Source of the DNA: a virus
Length of the DNA: 38,656 nucleotides
Virus record (IMG/VR): IMGVR_UViG_3300030104_002822
Location: 1 to 38,656 of that record
Reading direction: 5' to 3' (one strand)
A model generated the notes under the pieces. That model searched no databases, was not told the DNA's origin, and saw only the letters and a list, made by a program, of their open reading frames with translations. The number at the start of each line of letters is the position of its first letter. Positions within the stretch are counted from its first letter, which is position 1. Made by a program: the position numbers and the translations under genes. Shown here piece after piece: positions 16,783 through 22,608 of the stretch.

Positions 16783-16961
16783 AAGCAACTACGTCAATCA
16801 ACGGAAATGTTGTGTCGGTCAATCTGCCGGAAGGCGCAAGGAACTGGTCTAAATTAGACAGTCCAAGTGAGACTGAAAACAGCAACAACTCAGTACGACA
16901 GGATAGTGTACATAAAGCACTAACTCCTCGGATTATTAAAAAGAAAGTTGTTAGATATTAA
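16779..16961 (+). CDS. Hypothetical small protein (60 aa)
   Basis: The ATG overlaps the preceding stop and is preceded by a good ribosome site (GGGAGG, 8 bases upstream), which decides this start over the longer frame. The product has a short beta-type N-terminus (MKATTSINGNVVSVNLPEGA), a polar Ser/Asn-rich linker and a basic C-terminus (PRIIKKKVVRY). The stop overlaps the primase start (TAATG). I recognise no family. It is probably a small partner of the replication proteins around it. Confidence 0.65.
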   Translation: MKATTSINGNVVSVNLPEGARNWSKLDSPSETENSNNSVRQDSVHKALTPRIIKKKVVRY

Positions 16962-17866
16962 TGAACACATACACACGAGGAGAACGTCGGACGCTTAAAG
17001 CAGTTAATAAGTTGGATCTAAACCCCTGCCCGGATTCGGGAGAAGGCGTGCATAGTTGGATATGGCACGTAGCTTCCACATATCATGCGGCTGGAGTAGG
17101 TATGGAAGAGGCGAAGGACTATTGTGACCTTCATGCCACTCGTGCCTTACAACCTAACGAAGTAGAAAACGCATTCATTAGTCTCCAAAACAGGAGCAAC
17201 ATTGAACGCAATAGGTGGCCTAAAAAGTCAGCCTATTTAACGGGCGTTGCAATTGAAGAAGCAAAACGTGAAGCGGGATTAGCGGCTGAAATAATCGGTT
17301 GCTTAAACTCAGGAGGTCTGGGCGAAATAGAAACGCACAGAATTCTTGAGCGACTCTATCCAGACAATCCCCTAATATGTTGCGGCAAGACAACTTGGTT
17401 AACTCAAACAAAGCCTTTGTCGGAATTTACGGCAAAGCACTTATCCGAGTGCCAATTTATCGTACCTAATCCTATGAGCAGCGAAACTGGGACAACCCAA
17501 GCAGGGAAGCCAAGTAATCGCAGCTTACAAAACACCGGCCCGAGACAATACCTTGTCGTGGAGTTCGATGAAGGATCGCACGAGGATCATGCCGCGCTTC
17601 TACAATGCCTTGACGGGTATGAAGACTGCCGACTATGCCTAGCACTAACGTCTGGGAACAAGTCGCTACATGGATGGTTTGACGTGCGTAGGTTCGATGA
17701 GGAACGTGCCAAAACATTCTTCAAGAAAGCTCTCATGCTTGGCGCGGATCGTGCCACATGGACGAGATCGCAGTTGGTCAGGATGCCGAACGGCACTAGA
17801 GTAATCAAAACTACTGACCAAGGAGTTCTAACAAGCAAACAAACAGTACTACACTACCATGTTTAA
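16961..17866 (+). CDS. Archaeo-eukaryotic-type (AEP) primase-like protein (301 aa)
   Basis: The C-terminal half carries the three AEP signatures: VVEFDEG (Glu201, Asp203), SGNKSLHGW (Ser235, His237) and a basic block RSQLVRMPNGTR after FFKKALMLGADRATW. These form the metal- and nucleotide-binding centre that makes primers on single-stranded DNA. The N-terminal half is helical (WIWHVASTYHAAGVGMEEAK) and resembles the primase-associated region seen in phage and plasmid primases. In many mobile elements such a domain is fused to an SF3 or D5-type helicase; here the helicase is a separate gene overlapping by 8 bases, so the pair probably acts as one complex. Confidence 0.75.
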   Translation: MNTYTRGERRTLKAVNKLDLNPCPDSGEGVHSWIWHVASTYHAAGVGMEEAKDYCDLHATRALQPNEVENAFISLQNRSNIERNRWPKKSAYLTGVAIEEAKREAGLAAEIIGCLNSGGLGEIETHRILERLYPDNPLICCGKTTWLTQTKPLSEFTAKHLSECQFIVPNPMSSETGTTQAGKPSNRSLQNTGPRQYLVVEFDEGSHEDHAALLQCLDGYEDCRLCLALTSGNKSLHGWFDVRRFDEERAKTFFKKALMLGADRATWTRSQLVRMPNGTRVIKTTDQGVLTSKQTVLHYHV

Positions 17867-19151
17867 ACTTGTTGAACTTGACCACAGAATACCGTTGCCG
17901 GTCTGGTACTATCCGTATAGTGAAAAGTACTATGTCCAAAACGATATGAGGGAATACATTCCGTACAGTAAATCCACTCTAAAACTTATCCTACGTAAAT
18001 GGGGAATGAGTACACGCGCTCAAGACGATGAGCCGTTGTCGGAAGTGGACGAACTGTTCGCAGATGTTTCGTACAATAAAACGGTGTCGTTTGCCGGACG
18101 TTTAGCCGGGGCCAGAACTGGTTGCTACTGGATAAATGGCAAACGCATACTCGTAACGCAAAGTCCAAACGTAATAGCCGCAAAACCAAACGGGGAATTC
18201 CCTATGATACAATCCGTAATAGATCAACTGTTCAATTGTGACATAGATCAAAGACCCTACATATATGGTTGGCTTAAAAAAGGACGGCAAGCGTTAGTCC
18301 AAGCAGACCCTTTACCGGGACAAGCTCTCATCCTAGCAGGGCCGAGAAACGCCGGTAAAAATCTGTTTCAAGACCTAGTAACTGAAATTCTAGGTGGACG
18401 TGCCGAAAAACCATACCGCTACATGATCGGGAAAACCGAATTCAATAGCGACTTGTTTGGTGCGGAACATTTGTGTATCGCAGATGAAGTGCCGTTCCAT
18501 GATATGGCTTCACGCCGAGTGTTTGGATCTAAAATAAAAGATATGTGCGTCAACTCCCTACAGAGTTGTCACGGCAAACACAAGGAAGCGTTGTCTCTTG
18601 TCCCGTTGTGGAGATTGTCGGTGAGTGTGAATGACGAGCCAGAAAACCTTGTCATGTTGCCTCCACTAGACGATTCCATCGCTGACAAACTCATCATGGT
18701 GCGCGTGGATCGTGCGAAAATGCCGATGCCTACTGATACTCCAGAGGGAAGGAGGAAGTTTTGGGATGCCGTATGTGCCGAACTGCCTTACTTCGTTAAT
18801 TTTTTGGATGATTATGAGATTCCAGAAGATATGAAGGACTCCCGGTTTGGTATTAAGGCATTCCAGCATCCAGCACTCGTAGAAGTACTCCAAGATATGT
18901 CTCACGAGGTTAGACTGCTTGAGTTGATGGATACAATTGTCGTGCCGAGTAGTGGAAGTTGGAAGGGTACGAAGGAAGAGTTGGAAACGGCACTTCTTGA
19001 AGACCCGACTTACAAGCGACAAGTTGAACGGCTATTGTACTATCCAACTGCTCTCCAGACATACTTGCGGAGGTTAGCCAAGACGAGGCCGGAGCGGGTT
19101 AGACATTTTCGGTCTAGCGGCAAAAGTAAGTGGGAAGTTGAGTCCAAATGA
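17859..19151 (+). CDS. SF3/D5-like replicative helicase (430 aa)
   Basis: A P-loop ATPase core is visible: Walker A GPRNAGKN (161-168), Walker B HLCIADE (204-210) and a sensor segment LSVSVNDEP with Asn258, the order and spacing of superfamily 3 helicases as found in phage and plasmid replication proteins. The Walker A is unusual in having Asn where Ser or Thr normally binds magnesium. Before the ATPase is a 150-residue domain with many aromatic residues (WYYPYSEKYYVQND), and after it a helical C-terminus that may bind DNA. It follows the primase with an 8-base overlap and ends just before the candidate origin. Confidence 0.75.
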   Translation: MFKLVELDHRIPLPVWYYPYSEKYYVQNDMREYIPYSKSTLKLILRKWGMSTRAQDDEPLSEVDELFADVSYNKTVSFAGRLAGARTGCYWINGKRILVTQSPNVIAAKPNGEFPMIQSVIDQLFNCDIDQRPYIYGWLKKGRQALVQADPLPGQALILAGPRNAGKNLFQDLVTEILGGRAEKPYRYMIGKTEFNSDLFGAEHLCIADEVPFHDMASRRVFGSKIKDMCVNSLQSCHGKHKEALSLVPLWRLSVSVNDEPENLVMLPPLDDSIADKLIMVRVDRAKMPMPTDTPEGRRKFWDAVCAELPYFVNFLDDYEIPEDMKDSRFGIKAFQHPALVEVLQDMSHEVRLLELMDTIVVPSSGSWKGTKEELETALLEDPTYKRQVERLLYYPTALQTYLRRLAKTRPERVRHFRSSGKSKWEVESK

Positions 19152-19174
19152 TTGGACTGCCATAAGTTTAGTAA

Positions 19175-19310
19175 CCATATAGTGTCGTCAAGTGCTTCAA
19201 TTTTGACCTTTCACAAAAAAAGTAGTGTGAATAACTATGGATATTTGTGAATAAGTCGGTGAAAATTTTGCACAAACCTTGGAATTGAAGCACTTGACGA
19301 CACTATGTGG
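19175..19310. repeat. Candidate replication origin: long inverted repeat around a DnaA-box cluster
   Basis: The two 24-base arms, 19179-19202 and 19283-19306, are exact reverse complements. With one G-U pair at 19178/19307 the RNA stem grows to 28 pairs (19175-19202 with 19283-19310). The 80-base centre is A+T-rich and holds three sequences matching the DnaA box TTWTNCACA. No gene covers the 217-base gap. It lies between the helicase gene and a gene for a DnaA DNA-binding domain. Together this is what an initiator-controlled origin would look like. Other readings are a large transcript hairpin or an integrase/resolvase site, but no such enzyme is encoded. Confidence 0.6.
19226..19274. promoter_or_regulatory. 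dnaA boxes: Three DnaA boxes (two minus-oriented, one plus-oriented)
   Basis: TGTGAATAA occurs at 19226-19234 and 19246-19254; its complement TTATTCACA fits TTWTNCACA. The two are exactly 20 bases apart, about two helical turns, so they face the same side of the DNA. TTTTGCACA at 19266-19274 fits the same consensus on the other strand. A fourth site, CCTTTCACA at 19207, is degenerate. Confidence 0.6.
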
Positions 19311-19325
19311 CCTAAACTGGCATTT

Positions 19326-19354
19326 TTGACATGAAAAATAGCAAAATAAGCATT
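19326..19354 (+). promoter_or_regulatory. Possible promoter after the candidate origin
   Basis: TTGACA at 19326-19331 begins TTGACATGAAAA, the same 12-mer as the -35 region of the promoter at 11616. The -10 is poor (TAAGCA after 15 bases is the best I can find), so this is weak or needs an activator. It would serve the small genes that end with the DnaA-like gene. Confidence 0.3.
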
Positions 19355-19368
19355 AAACTAAAAATCCC

Positions 19369-19527
19369 ATGCGCGAACTACTAAATACGTTGTTTTTGGC
19401 ACTAGATGAGGTTGCTAAAATAGGATGTAACAAGACCATTCGGATAATTGAGAACGCCATTAAACAGGCACAAACCATAGAAAAAGAACATGACAGATCA
19501 AGAGATAAGGAACAGAGCGGTAGCTGA
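19369..19527 (+). CDS. Possible small protein (52 aa)
   Basis: An open frame of 52 codons starts at ATG in the gap after the candidate origin and overlaps the next gene by 38 bases. The product starts with an amphipathic helix (MRELLNTLFLALDEVAKIG), then CNKTIRIIENAIKQAQTIEKE, and ends in a charged tail. It has no visible ribosome binding site. The regular helical pattern looks protein-like, but the length alone does not prove coding. Confidence 0.4.
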   Translation: MRELLNTLFLALDEVAKIGCNKTIRIIENAIKQAQTIEKEHDRSRDKEQSGS

Positions 19528-19723
19528 TTTTGTTGCCGAGGGAACGGCGAAATTCAACGCCGGTATTCAAGAACACAATCCCAACGGGGATAAAGGGCTG
19601 GATCGAATGAGCAAAGCACAGAAACTCAAAGCAGTAAAAGAAGAGATACTGGATTTGTGGTTTTATGTCACAGCTTTGGCGATTGAGGTAGAACGTGATG
19701 CAGATAAAAAGGACAATGCCTAG
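19490..19723 (+). CDS. Small MazG-like nucleotide pyrophosphohydrolase candidate (77 aa)
   Basis: The segment KFNAGIQEHNPNGDKGLDRM followed by KAVKEEILDLWFYVTALAIE resembles small phage MazG-type proteins, which carry a K(F/Y)NxGxxEH start and an EExxD helix with acidic metal ligands. Here EEILD would supply Glu and Asp. At 77 residues it is a one-domain, minimal form. MazG-like enzymes hydrolyse nucleoside triphosphates or alarmones, and phages may use them to adjust the nucleotide pool. The glycine and histidine of the first motif and the acidic helix are seen; the activity is inferred. It overlaps the next gene by 8 bases. Confidence 0.5.
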   Translation: MTDQEIRNRAVADFVAEGTAKFNAGIQEHNPNGDKGLDRMSKAQKLKAVKEEILDLWFYVTALAIEVERDADKKDNA

Positions 19724-19970
19724 AACATACAGTAGGAAATATCTAGATTTGGATGTAAACAAATCCGACCTAGACAAGAAGTTCAAGAGGTTTGCTAGAA
19801 GGCACGGGCTTAAACCTAGCGAAGTAGGTCACCACGAGAGTCGCACAATGGCTTATAAGGTTGATTTTCCGCATAAAGCAGCTAGGACAGCCGAGGTAAG
19901 GAAACGGTACGGTAGTCCTGACTATGTTAGGCGTAAGTATTGTGAATTAGCACGAGAGGTTTCTAGTTAA
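19716..19970 (+). CDS. Hypothetical basic protein (84 aa)
   Basis: I choose this ATG because AAAAAGG lies five bases upstream; the frame itself opens earlier at a GTG. The product is small and strongly basic with few hydrophobic runs (MPRTYSRKYLDLDVNKSDL, KKFKRFARRHGLKPSEVGHH, AEVRKRYGSPDYVRRKYC). It could be a nucleic-acid-binding protein. The last codons contain one copy of the 12-base repeat CGAGAGGTTTCT, translated as part of AREVSS. It ends eight bases before the DnaA-like gene. Confidence 0.6.
   Translation: MPRTYSRKYLDLDVNKSDLDKKFKRFARRHGLKPSEVGHHESRTMAYKVDFPHKAARTAEVRKRYGSPDYVRRKYCELAREVSS
19953..19964 (+). repeat. 12-base repeat CGAGAGGTTTCT, copy 2
   Basis: The exact repeat lies inside the last codons of the preceding gene and 14 bases before the ATG of the DnaA-like gene, the only recognisable candidate for a ribosome site or operator in front of it. 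Confidence 0.5.
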
Positions 19971-19978
19971 CAAGCAGC

Positions 19979-20263
19979 ATGAAACAGCGAACGATAGCGG
20001 AAACTACGAGCGAGTTCTACGGGGTTGATCTGGATGAAATGAAAAGTCCTGACCAGCATCGAAGAGTAGTTTGGCCTCGTAATGTGTGTATGTATCTGGC
20101 TGCCGATCTCAAGATTAAAAAAAGCGAGATAGGTAGATTCTGGAACCGGGATCGAACAATCGTGTATAACGCATTGAAGAAGGTCGGAGGAGAGATTGAA
20201 ACAGATAAGTCTAAACTAAATGAGGTGAGAAAAATTGTCAGCTTGTTGAAGAAAAGACTGTAA
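19979..20263 (+). CDS. Stand-alone DnaA domain IV (DnaA-box-binding) protein (94 aa)
   Basis: The protein aligns along its length with the C-terminal DNA-binding domain of the bacterial initiator DnaA: IAETTSEFYGVDLDEMKS (helices 1-2), RRVVWPRNVCMYLAADL (matching ARPRQMAMALAKEL of E. coli), IKKSEIGRFWNRDRTIVYNA (matching the SLPEIG...GRDHTTVLHA signature) and a final helix. The signature His is Arg (RDRTIV). The AAA+ ATPase and helicase-loading domains are absent, so it can bind DnaA boxes but cannot melt an origin on its own. It lies 0.7 kb downstream of a DnaA-box cluster. It may help mark the phage origin, compete with host DnaA, or regulate transcription. Confidence 0.85.
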   Translation: MKQRTIAETTSEFYGVDLDEMKSPDQHRRVVWPRNVCMYLAADLKIKKSEIGRFWNRDRTIVYNALKKVGGEIETDKSKLNEVRKIVSLLKKRL

Positions 20264-20271
20264 TCCCGACA

Positions 20272-20301
20272 CGAGAGGTTTCTCGGTAGCGAGAGGTTTC
20301 T
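20272..20301 (+). repeat. Tandem copies 3 and 4 of the 12-base repeat CGAGAGGTTTCT
   Basis: Two exact copies (20272-20283 and 20290-20301) stand 18 bases apart between the stop of the DnaA-like gene and the terminator. The first can form CGAGA-GGTT-TCTCG. No gene follows, so here the repeat cannot be a ribosome binding site, which favours an operator, protein-binding or RNA-processing role. Confidence 0.55.
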
Positions 20302-20308
20302 GGTATGC

Positions 20309-20352
20309 AAAACGCCCCCGTGAAAGCATCAAACACGAGGGCGTTTTTATTT
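20309..20352 (+). terminator. Rho-independent terminator ending the replication / early operon
   Basis: AAAACGCCCCCGTG (20309-20322) pairs with CACGAGGGCGTTTT (20334-20347) with one mismatch and an 11-base loop, followed by a T-rich run. It ends plus-strand transcription after the DnaA-like gene. Confidence 0.85.
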
Positions 20353-20366
20353 TTGTTCCCCTTAAC

Positions 20367-20401
20367 CACAAAAAGAACGCGCCCAGTTTAAGGACGCGCT
20401 C
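20367..20401 (-). terminator. Rho-independent terminator of the minus-strand operon
   Basis: On the minus strand AGCGCGTCC pairs with GGGCGCGTT (two G-U pairs) around TTAAACT and is followed by CTTTTTG. It sits 27 bases past the last minus-strand gene and faces the plus-strand terminator. Confidence 0.7.
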
Positions 20402-20427
20402 CCTGCTGTCAACTATTTTAGTTAATT

Positions 20428-20640
20428 TTATGAGGCGTTGTCCTCCTCAATCGGCCAAACTCCGTCAAACTCAAAAGACCCTAGTTCCTTGAATTTTTTG
20501 TGTTCTTGTTTTAGATAAGTGACAACACCAGAAACACCAGAGAAGCAATCCATGTCCTTGAGTCGGACAATTGAATTGCGAGTTGTCCCTTCGTATTTTG
20601 TCACCAGTTTGGCGTGTGTAGTATGTCTCGGCGGTTTCAT
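20428..20640 (-). CDS. Hypothetical protein (70 aa), last gene of the minus operon
   Basis: The ATG overlaps the stop of the gene before it (ATGA). The soluble product has a basic N-terminus (MKPPRHTTHAKLVTKYEG), a middle with RLKDMDCFSGVSGVVTYL and an acidic C-terminus (FDGVWPIEEDNAS). No family is recognised. It is the promoter-distal gene of the operon, just ahead of the terminator. Overlap with its neighbour and a normal amino-acid make-up support coding. Confidence 0.65.
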   Translation of the reverse strand: MKPPRHTTHAKLVTKYEGTTRNSIVRLKDMDCFSGVSGVVTYLKQEHKKFKELGSFEFDGVWPIEEDNAS

Positions 20641-20873
20641 CAGAATCCGTATTCTTTCTGCCCTGTCAGGTCATCTTCATCCCACATTGAGACGAGTTCG
20701 TCAAACTCTGCTGGCATGAGTCCAGACAGGGCCAAGCAATCGGCATATTTAAAACCGTAGCGACAGCGCAGCTTGTGGCAAGCGTTCCCTAACAGGACAC
20801 CTTGGCCGCCCTGCGCGTAAAAGTACACTTGCGTTTTTAGCGTTGCGATATCCTCTTTAATTTTTATTGGCAT
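20640..20873 (-). CDS. Hypothetical acidic protein (77 aa)
   Basis: AAAGAGAT lies a few bases before the ATG and fits a ribosome binding site. The product starts MPIKIKEDIATLKTQVYFYA, has a glycine-rich bend (QGGQGVLLGNACHKLRCRYG) and ends with an acidic stretch (EFDELVSMWDEDDL). Three cysteines are present, without a clear metal-binding spacing. I do not recognise it. It is coupled to the 70-residue gene by an ATGA overlap. Confidence 0.65.
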   Translation of the reverse strand: MPIKIKEDIATLKTQVYFYAQGGQGVLLGNACHKLRCRYGFKYADCLALSGLMPAEFDELVSMWDEDDLTGQKEYGF

Positions 20874-20881
20874 TATCTCTT

Positions 20882-21022
20882 TTATTTTCTTTTCTTTGGT
20901 TTTGTGTAGTTACTGTTTTTCTTTTTTTGTATTATTGGTTCTTCCGCGAATTTCCCGTGTACGGCGTAATATGCCTTTTTCGGGTTTCTCCCGGCGACTT
21001 TTTGTTTCATACTTTTTCCCAT
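20882..21022 (-). CDS. Small, very basic protein (46 aa)
   Basis: A strong ribosome site (AAAGGA, 7 bases upstream) precedes this 47-codon frame. The product is rich in Lys and Arg at both ends (MGKSMKQKVAGRNPKKAYYA and QKKKNSNYTKPKKRK) with a short aromatic and acidic centre. It is likely disordered and nucleic-acid-binding, comparable to small phage proteins that interfere with host machinery or coat nucleic acid; that is inference. It ends eight bases before the next gene of the operon. Confidence 0.65.
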   Translation of the reverse strand: MGKSMKQKVAGRNPKKAYYAVHGKFAEEPIIQKKKNSNYTKPKKRK

Positions 21023-21039
21023 TATTTTTCCTTTCGTTT

Positions 21040-21108
21040 TTATATCATACCAAACCAACTAGCCGCGATCATTGCGACAAACCACAGAAGGAATAGGTAG
21101 CCCAACAC
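21040..21108 (-). CDS. Possible 22-residue membrane peptide
   Basis: A GTG-initiated frame starts 10 bases after the stop of the cysteine-cluster gene and reads MLGYLFLLWFVAMIAASWFG plus two residues: one hydrophobic helix with almost nothing else. No clear ribosome binding site is present, so it would depend on coupling. The uninterrupted hydrophobicity and its fit in the gap are suggestive only. Confidence 0.3.
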   Translation of the reverse strand: MLGYLFLLWFVAMIAASWFGMI

Positions 21109-21118
21109 TATTATCGTT

Positions 21119-21784
21119 TTATCTTTGTTTATTTTTCAGCCTTTCGTCTATCATTCTTTTCCTTGTTCCGTGTGCTGGAAATCCAACTACGAAATCTCTG
21201 TTTTTATACCAACATAACCGACAATTACTGCACGAGATATTTTTGTTGTATGTCGCCGGACAAATAGACACTTTAATTCCACCGGGAGTTCTCATGTCTA
21301 ATTTTTGCGTTGACGGCACAGTCACGGTTACCGGCGCGATCCCGAGAGAGCTTTTGCGGTCGGCATCTCTCAGGCTATCCGCAGACAGATTAATCGTGAA
21401 TCTCGTGTGTTCATTCACCCAGTTAATTATGTTTTTATTTGAGTGTGTCAACGGTTTGTGTGTGTACGTGAAGCCCCGAGAGCTTCCGTTTACGTTCGCG
21501 AGGGTTTTCACTTTCGCGTGGTCAATGGCCCCGTTTTCTCCGGGTAAGTCTCCAACTACGGCGTACCTCCAAAGTTTATTTTCGGGTATCCAGTTTAATT
21601 TCTCCACCAGTTGACCGAATGACAGCGAGACGTTTCGCCAATGGATTGAAACCGCCCCGTGTTCCCCGTAGCAGCCGCGCCCCTTTAACGGGCAAGCGTC
21701 CGGGCAAGTGATCCTGTCGGAGTACACCGCCGGGATCGGCCCGAGCTTTCGGTTGGAGCTTTCGTGTATGTATTTAAATTTCAT
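21119..21784 (-). CDS. Cysteine-cluster protein of unknown function (221 aa; DUF7227-like)
   Basis: From this ATG the protein has two cysteine groups: CPDACPLKGRGCYG (Cys27, Cys31, Cys38) and CPATYNKNISCSNCRLC (Cys176, Cys185, Cys188, Cys191). They suggest a metal or iron-sulfur site formed from both ends of the chain. Between them lie a beta/alpha body with LWRYAVVGDLPGENGAIDHA, GFTYTHKPL and TINLSADSLRDADR, which reads like a folded enzyme-type domain. I recall similar phage and plasmid proteins of unknown function. The frame is open 72 bases upstream, but that part covers a terminator hairpin and makes a Cys/Arg-rich, non-protein-like extension, so I reject it. The role is unknown; regulation by the adjacent terminator is likely. 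Confidence 0.65.
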   Translation of the reverse strand: MKFKYIHESSNRKLGPIPAVYSDRITCPDACPLKGRGCYGEHGAVSIHWRNVSLSFGQLVEKLNWIPENKLWRYAVVGDLPGENGAIDHAKVKTLANVNGSSRGFTYTHKPLTHSNKNIINWVNEHTRFTINLSADSLRDADRKSSLGIAPVTVTVPSTQKLDMRTPGGIKVSICPATYNKNISCSNCRLCWYKNRDFVVGFPAHGTRKRMIDERLKNKQR

Positions 21785-21787
21785 ATT

Positions 21788-21820
21788 AAAAAAAGGACGG
21801 CAGCCTTGCGACTGCCGCCC
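21788..21820 (-). terminator. Intrinsic terminator or attenuator directly before the cysteine-cluster gene
   Basis: On the minus strand GGGCGGCAG pairs with CTGCCGTCC (one G-U) around TCGCAAGG and is followed by seven T. The T-run ends three bases before the ATG of the next gene, leaving no room for a normal ribosome site. Most transcripts of the DUF932 gene should stop here, with read-through feeding the distal genes. Confidence 0.75.
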
Positions 21821-21836
21821 CGTTCCCTTGTTCCTC

Positions 21837-22607
21837 CTAGTTGGACATCGGCTCAACGCCGGCGACTACGTCCAACACTTTGTGCAGGTTTTGAGTTCGC
21901 CCACACATATCAACGGGAGCCAGCTTTTTGTGTCTCTCCGTTACAGCGTTAAATAGATTCCAAAGCTTGCCCTCCGTTGAATGCACAACGGCTGGATTTT
22001 TGTATTCCTCGACGATGTCAATCACTTGGTTGCCCGTGATCGCCTTGCCGCGCAATAGCTCGATAACCGTGTCGGATATCTTTTCGGTTGATAGCTCAAC
22101 GCGCTTGTATTTGTTGATTCTCCGGCTTTGAAAATCGAACGCCGCGCCCATCTTTGAGACGGCTCCTTGGATCATGCCGGGAAGGTTTTGCATGATGTTC
22201 TTGGTGTGTCGGTGCTTGCACATAATCTCCCCGCTAAAGGCCAAATTATCGCAGACAAAAACATGGCTGCCGATGCAAAGCCCGGAAGCGAATGATTTAT
22301 CCATGCTGTTCCGTAAGCCGAGAATGTTGTTAAATTCTGGATCGTCAGGCCCGAGCGCGTCGTGATTTTTCAGCGACATAACGCCAAAAAATTTTGCTCC
22401 GTCTGGCGTGATTCCATATTCCTGTTCGTCCACCTCGAAGCCGAATTTTTCCAAGGCCATGACCGTTTGCCCTACCAGTTCCTCGTGTGGAATTGGAAAG
22501 TGACCGCGCCCGTTTTCGTTGATCGTTGGCTCCGGCGTTGGGTAATTTTTGATATCTTCCCGTTGGCATGACTGCGCTCCTTTGTGCAACATTAAACCTA
22601 AAGCCAT
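21837..22607 (-). CDS. DUF932-family phage/plasmid protein (256 aa)
   Basis: The ATG follows a near-perfect ribosome site (AAAGGAGG, about 8 bases upstream), which settles the start. The sequence has the DUF932 pattern: an N-terminal HEELVGQTVMALEKFGFEV, then YGITPDGAKFFGVMSLKN, LGLRNSMDKSFASGLCIGSH and VFVCDNLAFSGEI, followed by a helical C-terminal part (TVIELLRGKAITGNQVIDIV). Proteins of this family are common on phages and plasmids; their job is unknown to me. It is the best-expressed member of the minus operon judging from the ribosome site and the terminator directly after it. It starts one base from the end of the preceding gene. Confidence 0.8.
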   Translation of the reverse strand: MALGLMLHKGAQSCQREDIKNYPTPEPTINENGRGHFPIPHEELVGQTVMALEKFGFEVDEQEYGITPDGAKFFGVMSLKNHDALGPDDPEFNNILGLRNSMDKSFASGLCIGSHVFVCDNLAFSGEIMCKHRHTKNIMQNLPGMIQGAVSKMGAAFDFQSRRINKYKRVELSTEKISDTVIELLRGKAITGNQVIDIVEEYKNPAVVHSTEGKLWNLFNAVTERHKKLAPVDMCGRTQNLHKVLDVVAGVEPMSN

Positions 22608-22608
22608 T

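Noticed and set aside
20305-20391. A 27-codon frame starting just after the tandem 12-mers
   Set aside because: It runs through the terminator stem and has no protein-like pattern; the repeats there are better read as sites, not as ribosome binding sites.
21072-21614. Long plus-strand ORF opposite the cysteine-cluster gene
   Set aside because: It is rich in Leu, Ser and Phe as expected of an antisense shadow; the opposite frame has coherent motifs and ribosome-site context.
21784-21856. N-terminal extension of the cysteine-cluster gene
   Set aside because: The extra 24 codons read through a terminator hairpin and give a Cys/Arg-rich stretch unlike a protein start; the ATG at 21784 begins the folded part.
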